Below are positions 1-9,235 of a stretch of 28,738 nucleotides of DNA, one piece after another. The notes under the pieces were generated by a model, which was given only the letters and a program-made list of their open reading frames with translations, was not told the DNA's origin and made no database searches. The translations under genes were made by a program, and so were the position numbers. Numbering within the stretch: position 1 is the stretch's first letter; every line of letters begins with the position of its first letter. Source of the stretch: Larix sibirica (taxonomy: Eukaryota > Streptophyta > Pinopsida > Pinales > Pinaceae); assembly GCA_004151065.3 (NCBI GenBank), contig NWUY0300011681.1, positions 32,491-61,228 on the forward strand, read 5' to 3'.

Positions 1-1080
1 ATTTGATAATGTTTTTCCTACTATTGAAGGAAGCCTTGCAATGCCCTTATTCACTGAAGTTGGCCCTTCAATGTTCTAATACCCCTCATTGCTTGATAAA
101 TTTTATAGTCCACCTTTTCTCATCCCTAGATAGGGAGTATCTCAAATTTGTACTATCACATCTAAAAATAATATCTCATAATCGAAGAGTGAACCCAACT
201 CTATAAGCGAAGGACACGCATGGGTGGGATCCCTTATTCACTGAATTCCTTTCCTTCCCATCCATCAAGAATTATAGGAACACCTATTATTGCATGTTTC
301 AACCTTTTATGGCTATGTTTAAGGTCGTCGATGTGGAACATCACACCAACAAACTCACCTCCTAGCCTTCAAGTGGTATTAACACTCATCCAACCTATTT
401 GTGCTTCTATTGTCCCACCTCTTCTAGTTAACTACGAATCTATCTACTCTACCCAAATGATCAGACTATGAAGAAGGCTCAAGGAAAGTGTAAGAAAACT
501 AAGGATGTTCTTTAAAGAGATTTAACCATCACCATTACAACCACCACACAGAAGAATGCTCAAATTCCTTCTTCCATTTGGAATATCCCTGGTAATGCCA
601 CCAATACATGTCTATAACTTCCTCTGTTCTCTAGTCATATGCATGTACAATAGTAGAGTAGTGATTTAGCCATTAATGTAGTCCAAATCACTCTCCCTAA
701 TGCTACTAAATAACATACTAAAGCTTTTTTTCTAACCATTCTTGTTCATTATGTGGAATATATGGCCACTATTAATATCAATTCTTAAAAATCCAATACC
801 TTAGAATAAATCCACCCGTGATCCCTAGAATCACAGGTCATGGTGACTGAATAGGTACTCCCCCCAGAACAATAAAGTGAATTACTTGTGCTCGTCTACC
901 ATAAATTTCTATATCTATATTCCATAACGATGATGAAATTGCAAATATCTAACCAATCCTTACTACCCATGGGATGACATGCACCATCATGTGTACTTTA
1001 TCCCTTAGGATGTAATCACATCTGTAGAGTCTATGTATAAATTCTCGATAGAATGAAAAGATTTTATACCCCTAGGACAT
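1..1080 (+). other. Unassigned sequence upstream of a gypsy pol relic
   Basis: No gene is recognisable. The stretch lies directly upstream of a plus-strand Ty3/gypsy pol relic, so it is expected to hold that element's gag and protease. Short open stretches exist at 3-206 and 220-471, but I find no zinc knuckle, no DSG/DTG protease motif and no LTR. The assignment to gag/protease rests on position alone. Confidence 0.25.
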
Positions 1081-1149
1081 GTTTATTTGTTTAAAACTAA
1101 TATTCCCACGCTGGACAACTTTGAAGAGGGAAACATGGTTAATATATTT

Positions 1150-2160
1150 CCCATAATTCAAGTTGTAATTTTAGTTAAGCATGATGCATGTCCTACACTT
1201 TTTAAGAGGTTCAACTTATCAATCTCAGTTTGAAGAATTTCACGGTGTCTTTTATTTGTCTTATTCCTAAATGACAAGACTCGACCCAACCATTATTGAG
1301 CATTACATTGACACATGGTCTGATATAGATCATGTGTTCTAAAAAACAAAGTCCTATTCACCCTTCCAAAGATTCAATGATCAAAGATGATAACAATAAA
1401 CTTTGGAATATGGGCTTCTTTTATTTGATTGTATGTACAACATGTGTATCAAACTTAATTCCTGTCAACAAAATACAAGTCACCATTTGAGTCTACTAAT
1501 TTCAAATTCCTCCATAAATCTTGCCCAAAGGAAAATATACAACCCCCTTTATAAGCTAGATTATCAATCCTTTTGTGGGATGCGAAGTCATCTCCTTTAG
1601 GGATGATTTATTTATTTATGATTTTAAATACAAATCTATACTTAGGACCAATGTAAGAAAACCGTTACCTCACCTTGGGAAACCCTTTACTATTGAGTCA
1701 TGCCCTATGAACTGAAAAATGTTGGGTCCACTTTACTGCAAACAATGTCATATGGCTTCCATAACATGATTGATATTATACTTTAATATTTGGATGATCT
1801 CATTGCTCATTCAAAGAAATAGTCACAACCCTTGGATCCCCTTCATAGAGTGTTTCTTCGATGTCATTGATATAACATTTGCTCGACCCAATTAAATGCA
1901 TGTTATTTGTATCCACTGGATTTTTCTAGGATTTATCATTTGTAAACAAGGAATCATTACTGATCCTTTGAAGGTTCAAATGATCCTTGAACTACCCCCA
2001 CCTAGATTTTTCTTCCAATTGCAAAGCCTTCAGGATAAGGAAAACTTCTTGCGATGATTTATGCTAGATTACGCTGTGTTCATTCATCGATTTTTGAGAC
2101 TATTGCATTCTAATATCCAATTTATTTAGGGTTATTAAGCTCAAATATCCTTTGAGGCCC
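1150..2160 (+). pseudogene. Reverse transcriptase domain of gypsy pol (broken)
   Basis: The enzyme would copy element RNA into DNA inside virus-like particles. An N-terminal stretch LDPTIIEHYIDTW begins near 1276. The segment IPVNK (from 1458) and then KGKYTTPFIS follow in one frame. SFRDD near 1596-1607 stands where gypsy RTs have SFMDG, so the first catalytic aspartate is kept. MPYELKNVGST at 1700 matches the usual MPFGLKNAG block. The active-site motif YLDD is intact at 1787-1798, followed by LIAHSKK. Downstream, LGFI, DPLKV and ELPPPR correspond to the thumb region. Stops and frame changes occur between nearly all blocks, so no full-length protein can be made. Family and domain are well supported; exact limits are approximate. 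Confidence 0.75.
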
Positions 2161-2600
2161 TAAAATATGCTCTTGCTCAAACACTGTTGATTCATCTTGT
2201 CCATTTTAAGAAGGATTAAATCCTCTATGACTTGGCATATCCTTTCATTATTATTAGAGAATTATTACAAGAAGGTGACGATTGTATAGTAAATGTCATT
2301 AACTATGCGAGTAATAATTTATTTGTACCTTCTTTCTCTTATAACCATAAAGAGAATATTTCATTATCCATTGTTTTTTATGCTAAAAAATTGTTGCAGT
2401 ATACTGCTACTCATAAAACCAAGTCACGGAAAACACGAATCCCATGTTATATCTCTTGACTAGGTGCTTCATCAATGGAAAAGTCACCCAATCAATTGTT
2501 GCCCTACAAGAATATGATCTTGAGTTTTCTATTCCAATGAGTAAAAAGGATTTGGCATTGGTTGAGTTTATTTAATACCTCTCAATCAGTGCATGTACCT
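2160..2600 (+). pseudogene. RNase H region of gypsy pol (broken)
   Basis: This segment sits between the RT thumb and the integrase, where Ty3/gypsy elements carry RNase H, the domain that removes the RNA strand during reverse transcription. Visible blocks include ISLSIVFYAKKLLQYTATH (about 2357-2410), matching the usual region around the YxSK/L motif. INGKVTQSIVALQEYDLEF (about 2470-2530) matches the conserved stretch near the end of the domain. The stretch 2232-2459 is open without stops but is only a fragment. The catalytic DEDD residues cannot be placed with confidence. Confidence 0.55.
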
Positions 2601-3360
2601 TTATCAATGAAAAATTGCTAAATGAATATTTGTTCACCATCTCTTCTGGCAATCCTTAGTATGGGGACATCCTTGTTTATTTAAGCACTAAAAATTTTGG
2701 CCATCACCTCTACCAATACAATCAACAATGTATTCCTCATTGATTCCCTCACTATGTTCTTATTTGTGATGTCCTATATCAGTGATGAATCGACACCATT
2801 CTACATCAATGCCTAACTTTTCAAGATGACAAATGGATTTTAAATTGCTTTCATAGTAGGGCATGTGAAAGCCACTTTTATGATATGACTAATTTCCATA
2901 AAATCATCCATGTTGGTTATTTTTGGCCCATATTATTTTTTTTATTGCGTCCATCCACTAAAACACTGTCGAAATTGTCAACTATTTTCTCCCAAGGTAA
3001 ATAAACCTTTTTCCCCATTGAACCATGTTATCTTTGCTAGTCCATTGTGTATATGGGCTATATATTTTATGGAGTGAAATTCTATGTTAGTCAATGATTC
3101 TAAATTCAAAATCATGGCCATCCAATATTTCACCAAATGGGTCGAAAGCATGCCAACATACAATAATATCACCACTACAATGGCATGTTTTTTACCATGC
3201 TATCATTCAATTTTTTATTTCAAAATAACCAGTATTTGATCACCTTACTCATTCGAATATTCCATTTGCGAATAAATTACCTTCCATTTGAAGTTTGAGC
3301 ATCAATTTTCATATTCATATAATCGACAGCAGAATGGGAAAGTCGACACTAAGACGAGTA
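2600..3360 (+). pseudogene. Integrase region of gypsy pol (broken)
   Basis: Integrase would join element cDNA to host DNA. Blocks read in shifting frames include YGDILVYLSTKNFG, then IDTILHQCLT, then a decayed HHCC zinc-binding segment (HSRACESHF) followed by GYFWP. YFTKWVESMPTYNN near 3129-3170 is the stretch between the first two catalytic acidic residues of plant gypsy integrases. RQQNGKVDTK near 3330-3355 corresponds to the segment around the last catalytic glutamate in the common Y-P-Q-x-N-G-Q-V-E motif; here the E position reads D. Many stops make it inactive. Homology cannot be followed beyond about 3360. Confidence 0.65.
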
Positions 3361-5050
3361 ATACTTGCTAGAGAAAAAACATACAATAACAAAAAGGAAT
3401 TGTTTAAAAAGTATTATTGCTAAACATATTTTTCTATACTAATCCGAGGATTTATTTGATATTTTCACTATGCTTCTTTTTATATAAATACTAATCATGT
3501 TTTTTCATTGCGCTTTTCATTTCTCAAGGAAATTGATAAAATTCAAAGGAAGAATGACATGATATCTAAAAGATGTCGATAAGGATGTAAAAAAAGGTGT
3601 ACCATGAGATGGTCAAAGAAATGAGCATAACCACATCACAAGGGTGCCATCCCAACAACAACATGCATCAAATGTATGTAATTATTGATTTATTTTAATG
3701 TGAAGAGATTTTAATTATCACATAAAATATTAGTTCCAATTTATTGTTGTTGCAAAAAAGAAAAAAAAATTGCACCCATTAAATGCATAAAACAGGGCGA
3801 CAAGGTAGAAAAGGGTTGATCACAAAGTTTGTAAGTACTTTTGGTTTGCTTCATATTTCATATTTGGTGTGATGTTTATATCTTATTTAATTTAAAATCG
3901 TACATGTATGTGTTTTAACAGGTGTTAACATATGGAGAAGAGTCATCCAATCATTTGATTGACATTGGATTAAATATGGTTTGTGAGTATATGTTGGGGT
4001 ATCAATGGTTAATTGAAAAGTTTGTCAGTAGCTATGTTATTTTGTGTCCCTTATTTCATAATTAATGGATCAACAAGAAAAACATAATTATATCCATGCT
4101 TTGTTGGGGCTTATGAAACTCACAAGAAACAATGTATGGAGTAGATCCAACAAAGGATTTATTGACACACGGAATGCAGAATGGTTTCAAAAATATGTGT
4201 TAACTTTATTATTCACACATTGTGCTGGTACGCAATATTTTCATTTATGCAGTCATGTATATTATAGTATCTATAACTGTAGATATACTCATTATATATA
4301 TATTTTTTTGCTTGTAGATGGAATATGAAAACATTGAATGAAATGGAGGCAATAGAAAAAAAATTTCAAATAACTAAAAACCAATATCCCTTGAAGGTAA
4401 TGAACAAATGAGGCATGGAAGCACCTCGAGTGACTACAACAATTCAAGTGATGAATGATAATCAATACATTTGAATGTTGTGACTGTAAGTTGTATTTTT
4501 TGGTATGAAATTCAAACATTTTGTTCAATGTTGACATATCATCCCAATTGGATGATGATAAGTTTTCAATAATTGTAATGATGCCTAATGACATTTTGAT
4601 TATGAAAGACCTTTATGTTGTCCCATATTTTGGATTCTTATTTGTATATAATAAAATGGTTTATTATTCTATCACATTCTCAAATGTCGCAAAATGTTAT
4701 ATTGATTACATATATGAATGATTTACATTCAAACAATGAACAAAAGTGTAATTAGCATGCTTATCGAAACACGCTAATTAAAATATAAAAATTAATATTA
4801 TTAAAAAAAATTGCTTTTATGATAATTGATTCAAATGCTAAATGTATGAACACTTTACATGGTTAAAATGAATAGAAGTGTATCTCGTATATCTAGACAA
4901 AATAAATAAAAATAAATAAAAAATATTACAATAACAAAAAGTTGATTCTTGAATGATTAATTGAAAATTTGTAAAAATAAATAATAATAATATATATATT
5001 TGCAAATCTGCAGCATGGAAAAACCCAACATTGAACCATACCTAATTTTA
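3361..5050 (+). other. AT-rich sequence with intron-like signals, no recognised product
   Basis: No protein family is recognised. The sequence has several plant-like intron boundaries. A GTAAGT donor near 3830 is followed by an acceptor ending TTTTAACAG near 3921. A GTACGC start near 4229 is followed by a T-rich acceptor ending TTGCTTGTAG at 4317. Between them are short open stretches such as 4065-4328. The segments do not splice into one clean frame. This may be a decayed intron-containing gene or transposase gene, or chance in AT-rich DNA. The 4770-5010 part is simple A/T-rich sequence. Confidence 0.2.
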
Positions 5051-5054
5051 CCCA

Positions 5055-5660
5055 TGAGTGGTATTTTACATAACATAAGCCCTAGTGGTTTTCACTTATC
5101 TAACGCAATGGTGATCTTTACCAAACATACGCACCAGTGATTTTTATAGATAACAAGCATAAGTGCATTTAAACAAAATATAAGCACTAGTGCATACAAA
5201 ATGTAAATTGCGTACCAGTGCTTTTTGGGGATGATATATGTACCAATTATCCTAACATAGAAATATCCATATTACAACATCAACACCAATGTGTTTATAT
5301 ACTGACAAGAACTAATTCTTCTAGATAATTCATAGGGCACCAGTGCATTCATATATTAACAAGAAAGGTGCATTTATATATTTACAAGCACCAGTGTGTC
5401 TATATATTGAAAGGCACTAGTGTGTATATATATTAACAAGCAGTGGTTCTTGTATAAGAAAACTCATGTTATACACACTAGTGTGTATTTGAGTTTTATA
5501 TTCACTGATGTGTATATAATACAATGCACCAATTTTACTATAGTATAATATAAGCATCGGTATGTTTACAATGAAATATATGCATTGATGCATTTAAAAT
5601 ACATATAAGCACCAATGTGTGTTATCTATAAGATATGCACTAGTGCACATTATCAAATTT
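5055..5660. repeat. Degenerate minisatellite, period about 27 bp
   Basis: The core GCACYAGTG recurs with drift at about 5081, 5105, 5131, 5157, 5184, 5211, 5240, 5281, 5337, 5364, 5388, 5414, 5440, 5475, 5503, 5526, 5554, 5582, 5609 and 5637. Most spacings are 23 to 29 bp. The rest of the unit is A/T-rich, commonly TATATATTAACAAG. That gives roughly twenty imperfect copies. Although 27 is a multiple of three, stops occur in the frames checked, so it is not a protein repeat as it stands. It could be the subterminal repeat block of a DNA transposon, but no matching terminus was proven. Confidence 0.8.
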
Positions 5661-5996
5661 TGCACATCGAATAAAAAACCTCCATTTTAAGCTCTGGGTG
5701 CCTAAAATTTTATAGCTATAATGAATATCCTCTATAACCTCCGCCAAAACCTCCGCTACAAGAAAGAAAAGTTCTTTTGACAATTTTTTCCAATCTTGTA
5801 ACACTAAAGCCTCTGTTATAACCTCTGCTAGATGGGTTTTTTACCTTGTAGTGATCCTCCTTAGTTTTATATGTGGAGCCCACATCAACTAATACCAAGA
5901 TGATGTAATCTACTTTTCTTTCCATTTATTAATACACATTCATTACTTCTTTGTGATATATTGTGCTTGTAGGATTTGGATCAAAATTCTTCCCTT
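5661..5996. other. Unassigned stretch with a small Gly/Arg-rich minus-strand frame
   Basis: A minus-strand open frame (5716-5925, 69 codons) ends in a glycine/arginine-rich tail with SSRGYNRGF and GGFGGGYRGYSL, like an RGG-box tail or a gag linker. It is short, lacks any folded domain I recognise and has no clear promoter context. I do not call it a gene. Nothing else is seen in this interval. Confidence 0.2.
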
Positions 5997-6089
5997 GGAT
6001 GATATGTAACAATGTAGAACGCAATTTATTTTCTTGACTCCTTTTGGATGATATGTAAGAGTGTAGAATGCATTTTATTTTCTTGACTC
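5997..6089. repeat. Two-copy tandem duplication, period 49 bp
   Basis: The 44-bp stretch at 5997-6040, beginning GGATGATATGTAA, is repeated at 6046-6089 with four substitutions. The copies are separated by a short spacer. Both lie inside a minus-strand open stretch of 66 codons (5929-6129) that has no recognised product. Confidence 0.85.
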
Positions 6090-8058
6090 TGTCTACATCC
6101 ATCTTTATTGTGCTTAAACAACAAAACACTTGAGGAGTTTCTTTTCAATACATGTTGGTGATCAAACACCAAAACCAAGACTCGCTATCTCCATATGGAT
6201 GAATTAACCTCTAAGAACCATATCAACCACCTTATCCATTTTGGTAATTATTGTTGGTGTAATCATTATTTCTTTGTTGATTCATCTTACACTACTACTC
6301 TTCAACTACTTTTAACATATTCTCCATGAGGCAAGATTTTCCATGTAAGATTCACTATGATTTCTCATTTTTGTGCCCATCTCCATCTCTGATAATGTTT
6401 TTTTTTACATCATCCTCACATACGAGTTCAATAATATACCTTGTTGAACAAATCCTCTCTAACATATTGATCCAACAGTACATGATGCTAAAGGATTCAT
6501 CTCATTGTGAATAGAGTATTGGGAAATGTCGGATGAAACCATGTAATATGCTTGTAGAGGAGAACCAAAATTTCCCCTAAAAATGATGAGCAATTCTAAA
6601 TACTATGGCGAACACCCAAAACCATAAGTATGATGTGCATAAAACCTAACAAGGGAAAAATCTTATCGAGATTATGAGAAATAGTAGTACTATATCTAAT
6701 ATCATCTATGATAACCATTTTTCCTTCATGTGGATATTGAATGGTATGGAATATATATGATGGGATTTCCTTCATGCATATGTAAACTTCCTCCGAGGAA
6801 GCATGCTAAGTAGCATGTTATAGTCTGAAGAAGAATCCATTTCTTTTATTTCAATCGAAACAATTTCATTTTCCTAAGGTAATAGATAAATTAGTGAGGA
6901 TTCCTAAAGGCTAGGAAAGGATTCCATTAAAATACATCAAAATATTATGCAATGGAAATATACAAGGAGATCTTATTTTCTTCCAAACTCTTGACGATGT
7001 GACACATGATGAATCTCCTTCATCACAAATACAATGATGAATGTCAAAATTCATAACAATAACTATGACTTGAAATGACACAAAATTAGGGAGACATGAC
7101 TGGACACTATCTCAATCAAATTCCATCAACCTATATTCCTAGATTCCATAGAAATCCCTCTCCTTATGGTTTTCATTGGTGGTAAGAATTTCTGCAACTT
7201 TCAAGCCATATATCCATGCATTAAGAGGGGCAATCTTCCACTAGATACTTTACACTATACAAGCATGTACAGCATGAAGAGGCATAAATACCTCCATTCA
7301 TTCTCATCTCACACTCCCTCTATTCACATGGTTCTTCGGATAATGGTGATTTATATACTTTATTTATATGTGGTAAGAATGTGGAATCTTGTGATGCATC
7401 TATCACTAGTCTTGTTTAGTGTACAAAATTGCCAAGATAAATTGTGGTTTAGGGAGATCATTGTGTATTTGTTTACGGTTTTAGAGAGAAAACCAACGTT
7501 TGATAGAAAAGATTAAAGTCACAATAGAGGGGAGGGGAGAGGTGGACTTGCAGAGGCCTTTTGCCTCCTCTAGCTTGTTCCAATACTAAGAAAATCCCAT
7601 AAATGATTGGAAAAGGAAGTAAGTTTATCACCATAGACCAATATTCACGTTGTTTTTCTTTTCTATGCAAAATACAAGGTTTGGAGAAATAGGTCCATTT
7701 GTGCAAGAAGTAAGTGAAGGATTCCCTAGGAATGACTATGAGTTCAACTTAGAATAAGGAAATATGGAAGTGGCTCATGATAACGTAAATAATAAGGCAA
7801 ACTGCTTGATCAAGGATAAAAATTTGCTAAAAGTAAGGTAACACATCCTTATGCTATAATATTGGGAGAATGAGAAGGAATCACAAATGTACCCCATCAT
7901 TGTGTAAGGAGAGCATTAAATTTCTTAAGGGATGTGGACAACCTCACTCACCTAATGGAGCACATTGTAGCCCACATTCACTTACCCTAAGAAAAAAGGG
8001 AATGACTTAAGCATCACCATAGCCTCTATAGAGTAATTTGACCCTTCCATATATAAGC
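6090..8058. other. No gene recognised
   Basis: Only short open stretches occur (for example 7166-7516 plus and 7473-7706 minus) with no conserved motif. No LTR pair, terminal inverted repeat or RNA gene was seen. It is probably old transposon debris. Confidence 0.4.
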
Positions 8059-8118
8059 AAGAGTTGCGAGCAGCATAGTCCCCACCTTTAGAAAAATTAG
8101 ACAAAGCATTCAATAGAA
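8059..8118. repeat. 60-bp dispersed direct repeat, copy 1
   Basis: This 60-bp stretch begins AAGAGTTGCGAGCAGCATAG and ends CATTCAATAGAA. It recurs in the same orientation at 11967-12026 with five substitutions. A single undetermined base (N) follows immediately at 8119. The copies bracket about 3.85 kb that includes the CACTA-type terminus. Confidence 0.85.
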
Positions 8119-8221
8119 NACTAATATAATAATAGAAATGTAATGTTACAATATATAGGGCTTAACATATTATATAAATATCAATTATTAATACAAATAG
8201 AAAAGTAAGTAATAAGAGATA

Positions 8222-8300
8222 TATGGGTGCTAGGAGTGAACCTGGATCTCGCTATAGGAATGAAAGTGCTTTCTTTTGACCACACCCATGGACTAGATTT
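8222..8300 (-). repeat. tRNA-like (SINE-like) fragment
   Basis: Read on the minus strand, AGGTTCACTCCT (8232-8243) resembles the Pol III B box GGTTCGANTCC. It is followed by a tRNA-like end AGCACCCA. About 45-50 bases upstream, TGTGGTCAAAAGAAAGCAC could be a decayed A box. The spacing suits a tRNA or tRNA-derived SINE head, but no complete cloverleaf can be drawn by eye. It is not called as a functional tRNA. Confidence 0.3.
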
Positions 8301-8366
8301 GTGCATAAAAAAAGCTCCAAAAATGCTTTTGTTTCTTGATTCCATTAAACTTGCAACAATAGAACA

Positions 8367-8800
8367 ACAATAAATATTAGCAAATCAATAAAGGAAAATC
8401 AAAATAAAATAACAAGAAAGGAGAAAAAGGGAAGCCATAAGCCATTACCAATTTACCTTCCTCATAGAGGTTCTTCCATCAAAGACTAACTTCCATCCAT
8501 GAAACCTTGAACCTGGAACAATAAAAGAACAATAAACATTATCAAATAAATAAAGCAAAAGTAAACTAAAAGAGGAAGGAAAGAAGGAGAATGGAATGGA
8601 TAAGTCATCGCCTTCATCATGGATGTTCTTCCAAGAAACCTTAATTTCCATGCATGAAACCCTAGACCTACACCAACAAAACACAATAAAAATTAATAAA
8701 TCAGTAAAGGAAAATCACTATAAAAAAGGCATGAAGGAGGAGACATGAAGGGAGAATCCATTACCTTCCTCGTAGAGGTTCCTCCGTGAAACTAAATCTC
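8367..8800. repeat. Three-unit tandem repeat, period about 155-160 bp
   Basis: Landmark one, ACAATAAA followed by an AAATCA/AAATAA tract, starts at 8367, 8529 and 8683. Landmark two, a form of ACCTTCCTCATAGAGGTTCTTCC, lies near 8454, 8609 and 8762. A third shared segment, CCATGAAACC with flanks, appears in units one and two. The units are clearly diverged. They lie just inside a CACTA-type terminus and may be its internal or subterminal repeats. Confidence 0.8.
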
Positions 8801-8873
8801 TTGCCGCCATAAGGATAAAACCCTAAGAGAGGAAATCCTAGAGGATAAATGGCGAGAGAGAGAGGATAAATGA

Positions 8874-8917
<44 letters not shown>
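8874..8917. repeat. Compound microsatellite (CG)n(AG)n
   Basis: A run of alternating C and G starting at 8874 passes directly into a long GA run that ends near 8917. The CG run is striking in an AT-rich window. A shorter GAGAGAGAGAGG run lies just upstream near 8853. Confidence 0.95.
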
Positions 8918-8919
<2 letters not shown>

Positions 8920-9235
8920 ATGAGGGGTTTTATGAAGAGAATAAGATATTTTAGTTAGGATAATAGAAATCCCCTCACACTCATGAGGATTGATACAAAT
9001 GATCACTTTTAGCCCCTAAAATTTCTTAAATTTATTTTTGAAAAGCCCCCCCTTGCTTTTATTTAGCTACTTAGGAAACTTCGTGCTAAAACCCATGCTA
9101 TTAGCATTGACTCTATAGGCATCCTATGAAATAACACAATTTTCATTAAAATATACAAAAAATATCACTAAAAAGCTAAATGGAAACGAAAAAGAAATCT
9201 AAAAAAGATGCTAGTGACACCATTTTGTTGTAGTG

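Larger units (their letters stand above)
1080..3360 (+). mobile_element. Decayed Ty3/gypsy LTR retrotransposon, pol region
   Basis: This is a pol polyprotein relic on the plus strand, broken by many stops and frameshifts. Reading across frames gives, in order, the N-terminal part of reverse transcriptase, its catalytic core, RNase H, and integrase with its zinc-binding and catalytic regions. The order RT-RNase H-integrase is the Ty3/gypsy order; in Ty1/copia integrase comes first. No LTR was found on either side inside the window. The left end lies outside or is too decayed to see, and homology fades near 3360. The dense scatter of lesions suggests an old, inactive copy. Confidence 0.75.
8367..9235. 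mobile_element. Partial CACTA (En/Spm-like) transposon, right end
   Basis: The plus strand at 9216-9235 ends in ACACCATTTTGTTGTAGTG. Its complement begins CACTACAACAAAATGGTGT, a typical plant CACTA terminal inverted repeat. The flanking repeat block and the microsatellite-bearing region may belong to the same element. No left terminus with this sequence was found upstream in the window, so the 3-bp target duplication cannot be tested and the left limit given here is only the start of the tandem repeat. No transposase coding sequence is seen. Confidence 0.45.

Noticed and set aside
3173-3180. CACTACAA as the left end of a CACTA element paired with CTTGTAGTG at 5845-5853
   Set aside because: The motif lies inside gypsy integrase similarity that continues to about 3360, and the 3-bp flanks (CAC and ATC) do not match.
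8713-8732. CACTATAAAAAAGGCATG as the left end of the CACTA element ending at 9235, with AAT flanks on both sides
   Set aside because: The tandem repeat homology runs straight through this point, so it is not a boundary.
8445-9006. Minus-strand open frames over the 160-bp repeats and the GA run
   Set aside because: Their sequence is low-complexity or repeat-derived (for example SLSLSLSLS from the microsatellite).
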